A DNA stretch of 64,000 bases from Faecalicatena contorta (GTDB lineage Bacteria; Bacillota; Clostridia; Lachnospirales; Lachnospiraceae). Below the pieces are notes generated by a model. It was not told where the DNA came from. It ran no database searches and worked only from the letters and a program-made list of their open reading frames with translations. Both the position numbers and the translations under genes were made by a program. The DNA is taken from NCBI RefSeq assembly GCF_039521745.1, contig NZ_BAAACT010000087.1; one strand, 5' to 3'. Below, in pieces: positions 35,711 to 43,337 of the stretch. Each line of letters begins with the position of its first letter. Within the stretch, counting starts at the first letter, position 1.

Positions 35711-36496
35711 ATGTGTAAAGTTATTTCAATCGTCAACCAGAAAGGGGGCTGTTCCAAGACCACAAGTGCTGTAAATATTGGGATTGGACTGGCAAATGCA
35801 GGAAAGAAAGTTGTTCTAATCGATGCGGACGCACAGGGGAGCTTAACAGCAAGCCTTGGATTCCAAAAGCCTGATGAACTGAGAGTAACCCTTGCAACTA
35901 TTATGGCTAAAACCATCAATGAAGAAGAAATTGATTTATCAAATGTAATTTTACACCACGAAGAAGGTGTGGATCTGATTCCAGGAAATATCGAATTATC
36001 TGGATTAGAAGTACAGCTATCCAATGTATTGAGCAGAGAACTGATTTTAAAAGAGTTTGTAGACTCACTTAGAGATTCCTACGACTATATCTTAATCGAC
36101 TGCGCACCATCCCTTGGAATGATGACAATTAACGCTCTAGTAGCTGCTGATGAAGTAATTATCCCTGTACAAGCTGCTTATCTTCCAGTCAAAGGATTAC
36201 AACAGCTGATGAAGACAATCAATATGGTGAAGAGACGTTTAAATAAAAAGCTTCAAATCGATGGAATCCTCTTAGCTATGGTAGATTACAGAACTACTTT
36301 TGCAAGAAATATTTCAGCAGAATTATTCACAGCTTATGGTGAATCTGTAGGAATCTTTGAGAATTATATTCCATCCTCAATCAAAGCTGTAGAAGCAAGC
36401 TCTGCAGGGATCAGCATTTACAAACATGATCCAAAAGGAAAAGTCGCTCAGGCATATGCAAAGGTAACACAGGAGGTATTAAACCATGAGAACTAG
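35711..36496 (+). CDS. ParA family partition ATPase of the element
   Basis: 261 residues. Deviant Walker A is KGGCSKTTSAVNIG, Walker A' DADAQGSLTASLG, and Walker B ILIDCAPSLGMMT. Partition motor likely moving the plasmid-like form of the element. ATG 35711 has GGAGG 9 nt upstream. It lies between two paralogous parB genes: 12 bp after the first and overlapping the second by 11 bp. Confidence 0.93.
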   Translation: MCKVISIVNQKGGCSKTTSAVNIGIGLANAGKKVVLIDADAQGSLTASLGFQKPDELRVTLATIMAKTINEEEIDLSNVILHHEEGVDLIPGNIELSGLEVQLSNVLSRELILKEFVDSLRDSYDYILIDCAPSLGMMTINALVAADEVIIPVQAAYLPVKGLQQLMKTINMVKRRLNKKLQIDGILLAMVDYRTTFARNISAELFTAYGESVGIFENYIPSSIKAVEASSAGISIYKHDPKGKVAQAYAKVTQEVLNHEN

Positions 36497-37400
36497 AAAC
36501 GGTGAAAAATTCAAACTGGAATCTGTTGAAGAGTTACTCGGAATTCAAAATGAAGAGTCGGCAATGGATATTGAAATTGAAAAGATCTGCCCGTTCCGTA
36601 AACATCCTTTCAAAGTAATTGACGATGAGAAAATGCAGGAACTTGTGGAAAGTATTAAAACAAATGGAGTCCTCACTCCTGTCCTTGTAAGACCTCTTGG
36701 AATGGATACTTACGAAATGATCTCTGGACATCGAAGAATGCATGCCGCAAAACTGGCTGGATTAGAAAAAATACCAACGATCATTCGTGAAATGACCGAT
36801 GATGAAGCCGTAATCTGCATGGTTGATGCGAACGTCCAACGTGAAGAACTGTTACCTAGTGAAAAGGCTTTTGCTTATAAAATGAAACTTGAGGCAATGA
36901 AAAGACGTGCTGGCAGACCATCTCAAAATAATGTGTCCCAAAATGGGACAGATTTCAGATCAGATGAATTATTGGCAAAACAGATAGGTAGTAGCAGAAA
37001 TCAAATTCAAAGATATATCCGGTTGACAGAACTTATCCCAGATTTACTCGAATTAGTAGATAAGAAGAAACTGCAATTCACCGTAGCTGTAGAAATCTCT
37101 TACATAGACGAAAAGATTCAGCAATGGCTTTACGAATATATTCGAGACAATGGATTCATCAAACCAAAGCAAATTTCTGCATTACGAGAACATTTAAAAA
37201 CAGAAAAAATAAATCAGCAACAAATGATTACTCTTCTAAACGAAAATATGCCCGGGAGAAAATCCGTAAGAAAAGTAACTCTATCGGAAGACAGATTATC
37301 GAAATATTTTCCACCCTTCTATTCGCAGGATGATATGGAAAAGGTTTTAATCCAGTTACTTGAAATTTGGAAACAAAATCAAACACAAGATGATGAATGA
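36486..37400 (+). CDS. ParB/RepB/Spo0J family partition protein (second copy)
   Basis: 304 residues, a clear paralogue of the first ParB: EKICPFRKHPFKVIDDEK, GHRRMHAAKLAG, ANVQREELLPSEKAFAYKMK, then a helix-turn-helix (LAKQIGSSRNQIQRYIRL) and YFPPFYSQDDMEKVLIQLLEIWK at the end. ATG 36486 lies inside the last codons of parA, which implies translational coupling. The two ParB proteins differ most in the linker after the CTPase-type domain, so they may recognise different DNA sites or form a mixed complex. Confidence 0.9.
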   Translation: MRTRNGEKFKLESVEELLGIQNEESAMDIEIEKICPFRKHPFKVIDDEKMQELVESIKTNGVLTPVLVRPLGMDTYEMISGHRRMHAAKLAGLEKIPTIIREMTDDEAVICMVDANVQREELLPSEKAFAYKMKLEAMKRRAGRPSQNNVSQNGTDFRSDELLAKQIGSSRNQIQRYIRLTELIPDLLELVDKKKLQFTVAVEISYIDEKIQQWLYEYIRDNGFIKPKQISALREHLKTEKINQQQMITLLNENMPGRKSVRKVTLSEDRLSKYFPPFYSQDDMEKVLIQLLEIWKQNQTQDDE

Positions 37401-37414
37401 TACAAAGAAACAGA

Positions 37415-37447
37415 TGCTAAGAAGTTTGATTTGTAAACTTCTTAGCA
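37415..37447. promoter_or_regulatory. Inverted iteron copy upstream of repA (candidate operator)
   Basis: Perfect 13-bp arms TGCTAAGAAGTTT and complement around a 7-nt centre. Its core (37421-37441) is the reverse complement of the iterons inside repA. It lies 31 bp before the repA start, a natural place for RepA autoregulation. Confidence 0.75.
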
Positions 37448-37478
37448 GTAGAAGCACAAAACCAAAAGGGGGAATTCC

Positions 37479-38486
37479 ATGGAACAGAAAGCAACATTCC
37501 GGTATTTCTATGGCGAAGAAGCTGATATGCATAGCTTTTACCGGATACCAAAATTATTATTTACAAATGACTATTTTAAAGCCTTGAGCAATGATGCAAA
37601 AATTCTTTATGGCCTGATGCTGGATCGAATGTCCTTATCCGTAAAAAATCAGTGGTTTGACGAGGAAAATAAGGCTTATATCTACTTTTCTGTAGAAGAT
37701 ATTATGGAACTTTTAAACTGTGGTAAAAATAAAGCTGTGAAAATTATGCAGGAGCTTGATGATGAAACCGGAATAGGACTTATTGAGAAGAAACGTCAGG
37801 GATTTGGAAAGGCAAATATTATCTACGTAAAGAATTTTGTTATAGAGGATATTGTTGAAGAAAAGCCTTTACAGAAGTTTACAAATCAAACTTCTGGGGA
37901 TAAAGTAGAAGATACAGAAGTTTACAAATCAAACTTCATGAAGTTTACAAACCAAACTTCTAGAATCCCTAAAAACAAACCTCTAGAAGTTTACTTTTCA
38001 AACCCTAATAATAATAAATATAATAATACTTACAAGAATAATACAGAATCTAATCTTATCCCATCTGTGGATCAAGAATCACAAGTGGATACGATCAGAT
38101 GTGATGAGATAGCACAGTACTATATCTTGGCAGAGACAGTCAAACAAAATATCGATTATGATGTTCTTTTGCAGAGTTACCCAAATGAAGTACAGCTCGT
38201 ACAGGGAATCTATGAGTTGATTGTTGAGACTGTAGCATACACTGGAAAAAAGTTAGTGATTGCCAGTAATGAACTACCAACAGAATTTGTTAAAAATCGA
38301 TTCATGAAACTAAACTTCATGCATATCCAGTATGTAATTTCCAGCATGAAGAAAAATACAACCGAAATCAAGAACATTAAGAAATATTTACTCGCTGCAT
38401 TGTATAATGCTCCGGCAACCATGCAGGGATATTACCAGGCAGAAGTAAATCATGCAATGCCACAGTATGCAGAAAGAAGCAGATAG
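37479..38486 (+). CDS. repA: Replication initiator protein A (RepA_N family)
   Basis: 335-residue initiator of the RepA_N family used by Firmicute plasmids and conjugative elements. The conserved N-terminal domain (about 15-125) reads FYRIPKLLFTNDYFKALSNDAKILYGLMLDRM, then YFSVEDIMELLNCGKNKAVKIMQEL, a winged-helix region. The variable middle (about 130-190) is encoded by DNA carrying three 21-bp iterons. A C-terminal domain follows. ATG 37479 has AAAGGGGG upstream. It follows the parB-parA-parB set, so the element probably can replicate when excised. Confidence 0.9.
   Translation: MEQKATFRYFYGEEADMHSFYRIPKLLFTNDYFKALSNDAKILYGLMLDRMSLSVKNQWFDEENKAYIYFSVEDIMELLNCGKNKAVKIMQELDDETGIGLIEKKRQGFGKANIIYVKNFVIEDIVEEKPLQKFTNQTSGDKVEDTEVYKSNFMKFTNQTSRIPKNKPLEVYFSNPNNNKYNNTYKNNTESNLIPSVDQESQVDTIRCDEIAQYYILAETVKQNIDYDVLLQSYPNEVQLVQGIYELIVETVAYTGKKLVIASNELPTEFVKNRFMKLNFMHIQYVISSMKKNTTEIKNIKKYLLAALYNAPATMQGYYQAEVNHAMPQYAERSR
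37874..38004 (+). repeat. Iterons inside repA (candidate replication origin)
   Basis: Core gaagttt-n7-aaacttc at 37874-37894, 37917-37937 and 37940-37960, with a partial fourth copy at 37986-38004. The three full cores differ by one base. Copies 1 and 3 encode KFTNQTS while copy 2 is in another frame and encodes EVYKSNF, so the DNA rather than the protein is conserved. RepA_N plasmids are known to carry their origin within the rep gene. Confidence 0.85.
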
Positions 38487-38500
38487 AAGGAGAATTGATT

Positions 38501-38788
38501 ATGATTATGCTTAAATTTTTGAAAAAAATATTGATTTTACCACTTATACTTGTTTTATTGTTTGTATGGTTAACTGCTAAGACAATTGTTTCACTATACG
38601 AGATTGCACACGGAATTCTCTTTTCGCTTGTAGTACTATTTTGTATATTATTAATAACAATTTATGGAGATTGGCTACAGGCAGGTCTGCTCGTTGTGTT
38701 GGGATTTATAAGCTTCTTAATTCTAGCAGTGGGAATATTAGGCGAAACACTGTTGGAATCGTTAATAAAGGGGCTATGGAGTTTTTGA
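38501..38788 (+). CDS. Small membrane protein
   Basis: 95 residues, almost entirely hydrophobic with three to four membrane segments (about 9-28, 36-52, 54-85). No family recognised. ATG 38501 follows GAAGGAGA; a TTG at 38495 is too close to that site. It begins 14 bp after repA and is probably cotranscribed. Comparable small hydrophobic genes follow rep genes in many elements, but I cannot give a role. Confidence 0.65.
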   Translation: MIMLKFLKKILILPLILVLLFVWLTAKTIVSLYEIAHGILFSLVVLFCILLITIYGDWLQAGLLVVLGFISFLILAVGILGETLLESLIKGLWSF

Positions 38789-38793
38789 TAATT

Positions 38794-39043
38794 CAGTAGG
38801 ATTTTCCCATTTTGGGGAAACCCTACTGGAAGAGAATTGCAGATATGAGTTCCGATATTAGAGAATGTAGGTGCAACGACCTACAAAAAGTTTTTGCAAC
38901 TTTATGCAAAAAGGGCTTGCAAAAAACAAAAATCATCATAAATTAAAGAAAAGATCTATTGATCGATAATCAGTTCATTTTTCAAAATACATTAAGCCAT
39001 CCATTGAATAAACCTCCAAACTTATCATCAGTTTGGAGGTTTA
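38794..39043. other. Intergenic region with three inverted repeats
   Basis: No gene. 38794-38828 is a stem-loop (CAGTAGG...CCTACTG with inner TTTTCCC/GGGGAAA). 38867-38884 is a small GTAGGT/ACCTAC hairpin followed by several TTGCAA/TGCAA words. 39009-39043 is a perfect 13-bp stem (TAAACCTCCAAAC) that probably ends the leftward secreted-protein gene. Confidence 0.6.
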
Positions 39044-39100
39044 TGTAGGTCTTGAACATTCACGTTCCTAATAGAAGTGTGGAAGATTTAATATAAATAT

Positions 39101-39604
39101 CTAAAAATCAACTTTCGCCCAAGTTATTGCGATAGTACTGGATGACGCATTCCGTACATAAGCATAAAAGTTTCCAGTATAGGGCATTTTTCCACTAATT
39201 GATAGACCGCCTGTAAATCCAGACCAGCTTTTAAATGTAGTGTTGCCGGCAACTAATCCAGCTGAAACATTGGCATTTGTATCTAAGCCGAATGATAAAG
39301 TAACATTGTTATTGGCATTTGTATAAAAATAATTACTGCCATTTTTAAAAACAATTCTTTCTCCATTACTTAAAACAGCTCGTCCATAGTTAAAACTTCT
39401 GCTATATGTCTCTTCTTCAGACATAGCCAATGTTCCGGTTTCCTTTACTGTACCATCTTCTTTGTAGATGATATAACTTACCCTATGTGATGTCACATTT
39501 TGATCTTCTGGTGTCTCTGCTGCGACCGCCGTAGAACATGCTACAGAAATTATCATTGCAAGAGAAAGGAAAAAACCAATCGTTCGCTTTAAAATTGTTT
39601 TCAT
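39101..39604 (-). CDS. Secreted protein of unknown function
   Basis: 167 residues with a signal peptide (basic MKTILKR, hydrophobic core to about residue 27, cleavage probably after STAVAA). The mature part is about 138 residues, rich in Ser, Thr, Asn and aromatic residues, and looks like a small beta-rich extracellular protein. No family recognised. ATG 39604 lies 9 nt after GGAGG. It lies just downstream of a sigma/anti-sigma pair on the same strand, separated from it by a terminator, so it may be part of that regulon. Confidence 0.75.
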   Translation of the reverse strand: MKTILKRTIGFFLSLAMIISVACSTAVAAETPEDQNVTSHRVSYIIYKEDGTVKETGTLAMSEEETYSRSFNYGRAVLSNGERIVFKNGSNYFYTNANNNVTLSFGLDTNANVSAGLVAGNTTFKSWSGFTGGLSISGKMPYTGNFYAYVRNASSSTIAITWAKVDF

Positions 39605-39712
39605 AAACATTTACCTCCTTTATTTTCCACACTTCCTGTTACCTATATATACAATGGAACATTAAAAAAGTTGCATAATTTTAAAAAAATTGAAGTTTCC
39701 TATAATAAAAAA

Positions 39713-39760
39713 ATGAGAGAGAGTGCGATCACCTAACCTGGTAATCGCACTCTCTCTCAT
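39713..39760 (-). terminator. Terminator after the anti-sigma gene
   Basis: Perfect 17-bp stem (39713-39729 with 39744-39760) followed on the minus strand by seven T. Very strong. Confidence 0.92.
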
Positions 39761-39772
39761 AACCGTTTTTTA

Positions 39773-40558
39773 CTATTTAATAACTATTTTTCCTTCCTTT
39801 AAAGATATAGGATCTGAGCTTACACCTAAAAGACAGATATAATATTCTCCGGATTTTTCTGCAGTTAATTCAAAGGTTTGATTTAATTCTTTACGAGGCT
39901 CTGATTTTCCATCTAATATTTCACCGTCACAGATATAAAAATACATGATTCCCTGGCCATTTCCACCGTTTGTTTCCGCTTCATATTCCGTTGCCTGAAT
40001 CATTAAGGTTTCTCCCTCATTTAATTCCCAGCCTGATCCGTCTTCCTGCTCAAAAATGACTAAATCATTGTTGCCAAATATAATTTCCGGAGTAATATAT
40101 TGTCCGGCGTCACCGGATACAGCAAATTCTGTTATACTGTTTGGACTAATGCTTACGTTTTTGTATGATTTAATACGAGCTGTTGTTTCCCAAATTCCAT
40201 CTGAAGGTTCATCCGGAACCTCTATCTCTTCATCAGCTCCTATTATCTGCCCTTCTCCATGAAGTCCTTTCCCAACTAAATGCCGGTTGCTGTCATCAAT
40301 TAATGCTGCACCGTAGTTGTGAGCAATAGCAAGAATAGACGACATTGCAGCAAGAGCTGCAACCAGTAAAACACTCTTGATAGCAAAATGCCTTTTTCTC
40401 ACGATTTTCTGATCATGGATCATATCTGTTACATCTTTACAAGTTCTATCTGAAGAAAACATATCATCGGTTTCATCATTAAACATATCATTTTCTTCTA
40501 ATATTTCATAAGCAACATCTGAAATGTTAGTAAACATATCGTTATACGAAATTTTCAT
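39773..40558 (-). CDS. Single-pass membrane protein, probable anti-sigma factor
   Basis: 261 residues: cytosolic N-terminus of about 60, one membrane helix (about 62-82, SVLLVAALAAMSSILAIAHN) and an extracytoplasmic domain of about 175. The gene overlaps the upstream sigma-factor gene by 17 bp, the usual layout of an ECF sigma with its membrane-bound anti-sigma. The N-terminus shows no clear zinc anti-sigma HxxxCxxC motif, so the role rests on context and topology. Confidence 0.65.
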   Translation of the reverse strand: MKISYNDMFTNISDVAYEILEENDMFNDETDDMFSSDRTCKDVTDMIHDQKIVRKRHFAIKSVLLVAALAAMSSILAIAHNYGAALIDDSNRHLVGKGLHGEGQIIGADEEIEVPDEPSDGIWETTARIKSYKNVSISPNSITEFAVSGDAGQYITPEIIFGNNDLVIFEQEDGSGWELNEGETLMIQATEYEAETNGGNGQGIMYFYICDGEILDGKSEPRKELNQTFELTAEKSGEYYICLLGVSSDPISLKEGKIVIK

Positions 40559-41105
40559 ACTGATTTCCTCCTTCTTCCAAAATTTTTTTCATCTTCTCTT
40601 TGCAGCGTTTGAGTTTGCTTTTTACTGTGGATGCCGGAATACCTGTAATGCGGGAAATATCGGCTATTTTCTCATTTTGAAAATAAAACAGAACTAATAT
40701 TAACTGCTCATCCTTATTCAGTTTCCTCAGAGCATTCGCCAGCAGTAATCTCAATTCAACCTGGTTAAAATCATCAGAAATATCTGCTATGACCTCATCA
40801 TTTATCTGGTAATCTGGTATGCATTTTTTCTTTTCATTTATAGCTGTATTTCTGGCCAATGTGCCTAAATAACCTTTTATTGTAACGCTTTTCGATGGAT
40901 CAATTTTATTAGCTTTATGCCACAAGGTAAAAAAGATCTGATTAACCACACCCTGAAGATCAATTTTATGAGAGTAACTGCCTAAGATACTGTATACAAT
41001 TTTTCCGACATAAGCATGATATTCCGAAATTATTATTGCTAACGCTGATTCATCTCCTTTTTGGATTCGTCTAATTAGTTCATTCTCATCATAATAATTA
41101 CTCAA
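40542..41105 (-). CDS. ECF-type RNA polymerase sigma factor
   Basis: 187 residues. Region 2 (about 14-85) contains ALAIIISEYHAYVGKIVYSIL and the core-binding helix; region 4 (about 115-175) has LNKDEQLILVLFYFQNEKIADISRITGIPASTVKSKLKR, a typical helix-turn-helix. TTG start at 41105 follows GGAGGTGG, spaced 8 nt; no in-frame ATG upstream. It probably activates its own operon and genes such as the adjacent secreted protein when released from its membrane partner. Confidence 0.9.
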   Translation of the reverse strand: MSNYYDENELIRRIQKGDESALAIIISEYHAYVGKIVYSILGSYSHKIDLQGVVNQIFFTLWHKANKIDPSKSVTIKGYLGTLARNTAINEKKKCIPDYQINDEVIADISDDFNQVELRLLLANALRKLNKDEQLILVLFYFQNEKIADISRITGIPASTVKSKLKRCKEKMKKILEEGGNQYENFV

Positions 41106-41472
41106 TACGTTCCACCTCCCACCTACTTTTCATCTCTTTACCTTATATACAAAAGTCATATGAAAAAAGTTGCAGCCATCCATTATATTTTTACAAGTTT
41201 CCCTGTATACGGCTCGAGCCTTGATGACTACTAATCCTTTTATACATAAGTAGGATTAGCAGCGGTAACTCGATTCTTTGCTATTTTTCTTTTTCTCCTG
41301 ATGAATTCTTTTCGTTTCTCAAAATATTCTATGTTCCTATAGGGATTCATTCCTTGTTTTAGCTTAGGATACCGGTTGATGAATCATTCCTTGTGTTATT
41401 ATACACAAAGGAGCTGAGTACATACAATTGTAACCAGCTCCTTTGTCTTTTCCATTTTCTAAGCATATTCTT
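41106..41472. other. Intergenic region with a terminator-like hairpin
   Basis: Upstream region of the sigma operon; no gene. A perfect 10-bp stem CAAAGGAGCT (41406-41415) with 41436-41445 is followed on the plus strand by TCTTTTCC; it may serve the genes at 41473-41900 on the minus strand. Confidence 0.5.
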
Positions 41473-41766
41473 TCATATAATTACATCATTAAGAGAAAGT
41501 TTCCATAAATATTTCAGTAAAAACCTGTGGACTTCCTCATCTGTTGCAATCCATGATAGTTCATAATTATTTGCTGACTTCTTTATTGTCTCTTGAATAT
41601 ATAATTTTCCTTTCGAAATACTGTATTCTCTTTTACAAGCCCCCTTCTTAGAATTGTATTTTGTATTTGCAACAAACCCTTCGTTTAATTCTAATAGTTT
41701 TTGGCAATTTTTCTTTGTTAATTTGTCTAAGTCTATCAATAGTTCCCATACTTCACATCCTATCAA
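41473..41766 (-). CDS. Hypothetical protein
   Basis: 97 residues, charged and helical (IDLDKLTKKNCQKLLELNEGF), no recognised domain. The only good start is TTG 41766, which overlaps the stop of the upstream small gene as TTGA, suggesting coupled translation. No signal peptide or membrane segment. Sits in the element's accessory part. Confidence 0.5.
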   Translation of the reverse strand: MIGCEVWELLIDLDKLTKKNCQKLLELNEGFVANTKYNSKKGACKREYSISKGKLYIQETIKKSANNYELSWIATDEEVHRFLLKYLWKLSLNDVII

Positions 41767-41900
41767 AAATCATACTTTTGTGGATCAAGCCCTGCAGCTT
41801 TCAATACTTTCTTACGTTCTTCAATATCCATGAATTCAAGTTCTTCAGGATCTAATCCGGATAATTCAAGTTCCGCTTTTTTCACATTTTGATTTTTCAA
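41763..41900 (-). CDS. Small hypothetical protein
   Basis: 45 residues: starts at TTG 41900 (AGAGG 6 nt upstream) and includes SGLDPEELEFMDIEERKKVL followed by KAAGLDPQKYDF. The acidic, helical pattern with two LDP motifs looks like real protein rather than chance. It is too short for most gene finders. It overlaps the next gene by 4 bp. Confidence 0.5.
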   Translation of the reverse strand: MKNQNVKKAELELSGLDPEELEFMDIEERKKVLKAAGLDPQKYDF

Positions 41901-42059
41901 CTCTGACCTCTCATCTCTTATTACAGTATTTCATTAATTTAATTGAAATAGTTGCTTCCCAAAAAAGGAACACAGCTATTTCAAGATAACTTGAGTTATT
42001 CTAAGCAAATTGCATTAGTTTATGCATATTAATATATATAGCACGGAATTTAACATTTT

Positions 42060-42473
42060 TCATTTGCTCTCTTTTTCATCATCTTCCTCCGTCCGCTTCT
42101 TCGGTCCCTTGATATGACATTTACGGGAACTTCTTCTGGCTTTTTTATTCAGGTGACGTTCCATTAGCATCTGATCAATATTATCATTCGTGTACCATTT
42201 ACCTGATTGATGAATAGCATAAGCACCTTTTCCCAATGCCATTGCAGCTACACCGTAGTCCTGTGATACGACAATATCTCCTTTATGGCAGATACTGATC
42301 AGTTTATAATCTACTGCATCTGCTCCTGCACCGACAACAACAACTTCGCTATAAGCTGATGACAGAACATGATTCGTATCACACAACAACGTTACCGGAA
42401 CACTATTTTCTTTTGCGATTTTTTCAATGATTGCAACTACAGGGCAGGCATCTGCATCAACAAATATTTGCAT
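42060..42473 (-). CDS. YaiI/YqxD family (DUF188) protein
   Basis: 137 residues in the DUF188 family, predicted PIN-like nuclease fold, function unproven. The N-terminus MQIFVDADACPVV and the central ISICHKGDIVVSQDYGVAAMAL with GAYAIHQSG are diagnostic. It has a basic C-terminal tail. I start at ATG 42473, where homology begins; the 32 residues in front are antisense to other sequence. No good ribosome site precedes that ATG, so the 5' end may have been replaced during a rearrangement. Confidence 0.8.
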   Translation of the reverse strand: MQIFVDADACPVVAIIEKIAKENSVPVTLLCDTNHVLSSAYSEVVVVGAGADAVDYKLISICHKGDIVVSQDYGVAAMALGKGAYAIHQSGKWYTNDNIDQMLMERHLNKKARRSSRKCHIKGPKKRTEEDDEKESK

Positions 42474-42479
42474 CTTTGC

Positions 42480-42618
42480 CGGACGAAAAACACAAAACGA
42501 AAAAACGCTCCATGCAGATTTGATCCTTGCAGGTATCACACAACTTATTACCGTTGTTCTTGCAGACAAAATTCATCATCATGAATATATTCGCAGTTTG
42601 AAACCACTCATTGCTTAG
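42480..42618 (+). pseudogene. Possible 3' remnant of an unknown gene
   Basis: Reading rightward up to TAA 42616-42618: LHADLILAGITQLITVVLAD then KIHHHEYIRSLKPLIA. It has protein-like composition but no start or ribosome site of its own. It abuts the start of the DUF188 gene on the other strand, suggesting a recombination junction. Not recognised. Confidence 0.25.
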
Positions 42619-42766
42619 GCTTACCAGCTTAATTAAATCAGAGGTTTATTTAAGTGCGCCCCAAAGTATAAATTAGTCACTCCCCATGTTTAAGTTATAT
42701 CCCAAATGTAAAGCTCTTTCTTTTTGTGTTCTAAACACAAATAAATCTAACGAGTTTCGCAATTAC

Positions 42767-43141
42767 CTAAATAATACTGCATCCTGCCCGAAGATTTCCC
42801 TGTTCATCTAAAATCTCTTTCTTCGTGCGTCTGTGCTTGCCCTGCTCATCATAAAACATATTTCTGGTAGCAATTTTCACTTCTGGATGTTCCAGCATTT
42901 TCCGTTCGCTGAATACGAGATGAATATGGTAATTGGTCATTTTCTTGTTATGGTGAAGTGCCGCACTGCATTCCACATCGTACCTTTTATGAAAGCTGTC
43001 CGTGAAAAGCCTTACCACATCATCTGCCTTGTACTCAACAAAACTTTCCGGAAGTGCAATGATAAACTCCCGTCCTTCAATACACTTCCCAGCTGTTCCG
43101 CTTGTATTCAGTGTTATCGTATGGATTATGGCATGGACCAA
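42767..43141 (-). pseudogene. MobA/MobL-type relaxase fragment
   Basis: 124 residues matching the middle of MobA/MobL plasmid relaxases: REFIIALPESF, then the histidine motif TNYHIHLVFSERK and TRNMFYDEQGKHRRTKKEI. The usual N-terminus (AIYHxSVKxISR type) and the large C-terminal part are absent, so this is a fragment that ends at LRAGCSII. It shows that an earlier mobilisation system was present in addition to the intact one near 61000. Confidence 0.75.
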
Positions 43142-43281
43142 AAAAGCACTCGATAAAAAGGAGGGGATCCTGATGTTGATCCTCTATGCCATTTATGTTG
43201 TATATATCTGTATACGATAAATATGAAAATTGATTCACTGATGTGATAAAATTCTACCTTTATATTGGAAACAGGAAACAG

Positions 43282-43327
43282 AAAAATCACTTGCCGGCAG
43301 ATAAATTTCTGCCGGCAAGCGATTTTT
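43282..43327 (-). terminator. Terminator at the end of the sensory/envelope gene array
   Basis: Stem AAAAATC-n-CTTGCCGGCAG with complement across a short loop; T-run on the minus strand. It follows the lipoprotein gene ending at 43338 and works in both directions. Confidence 0.85.
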
Positions 43328-43337
43328 ATTTTTTCAA

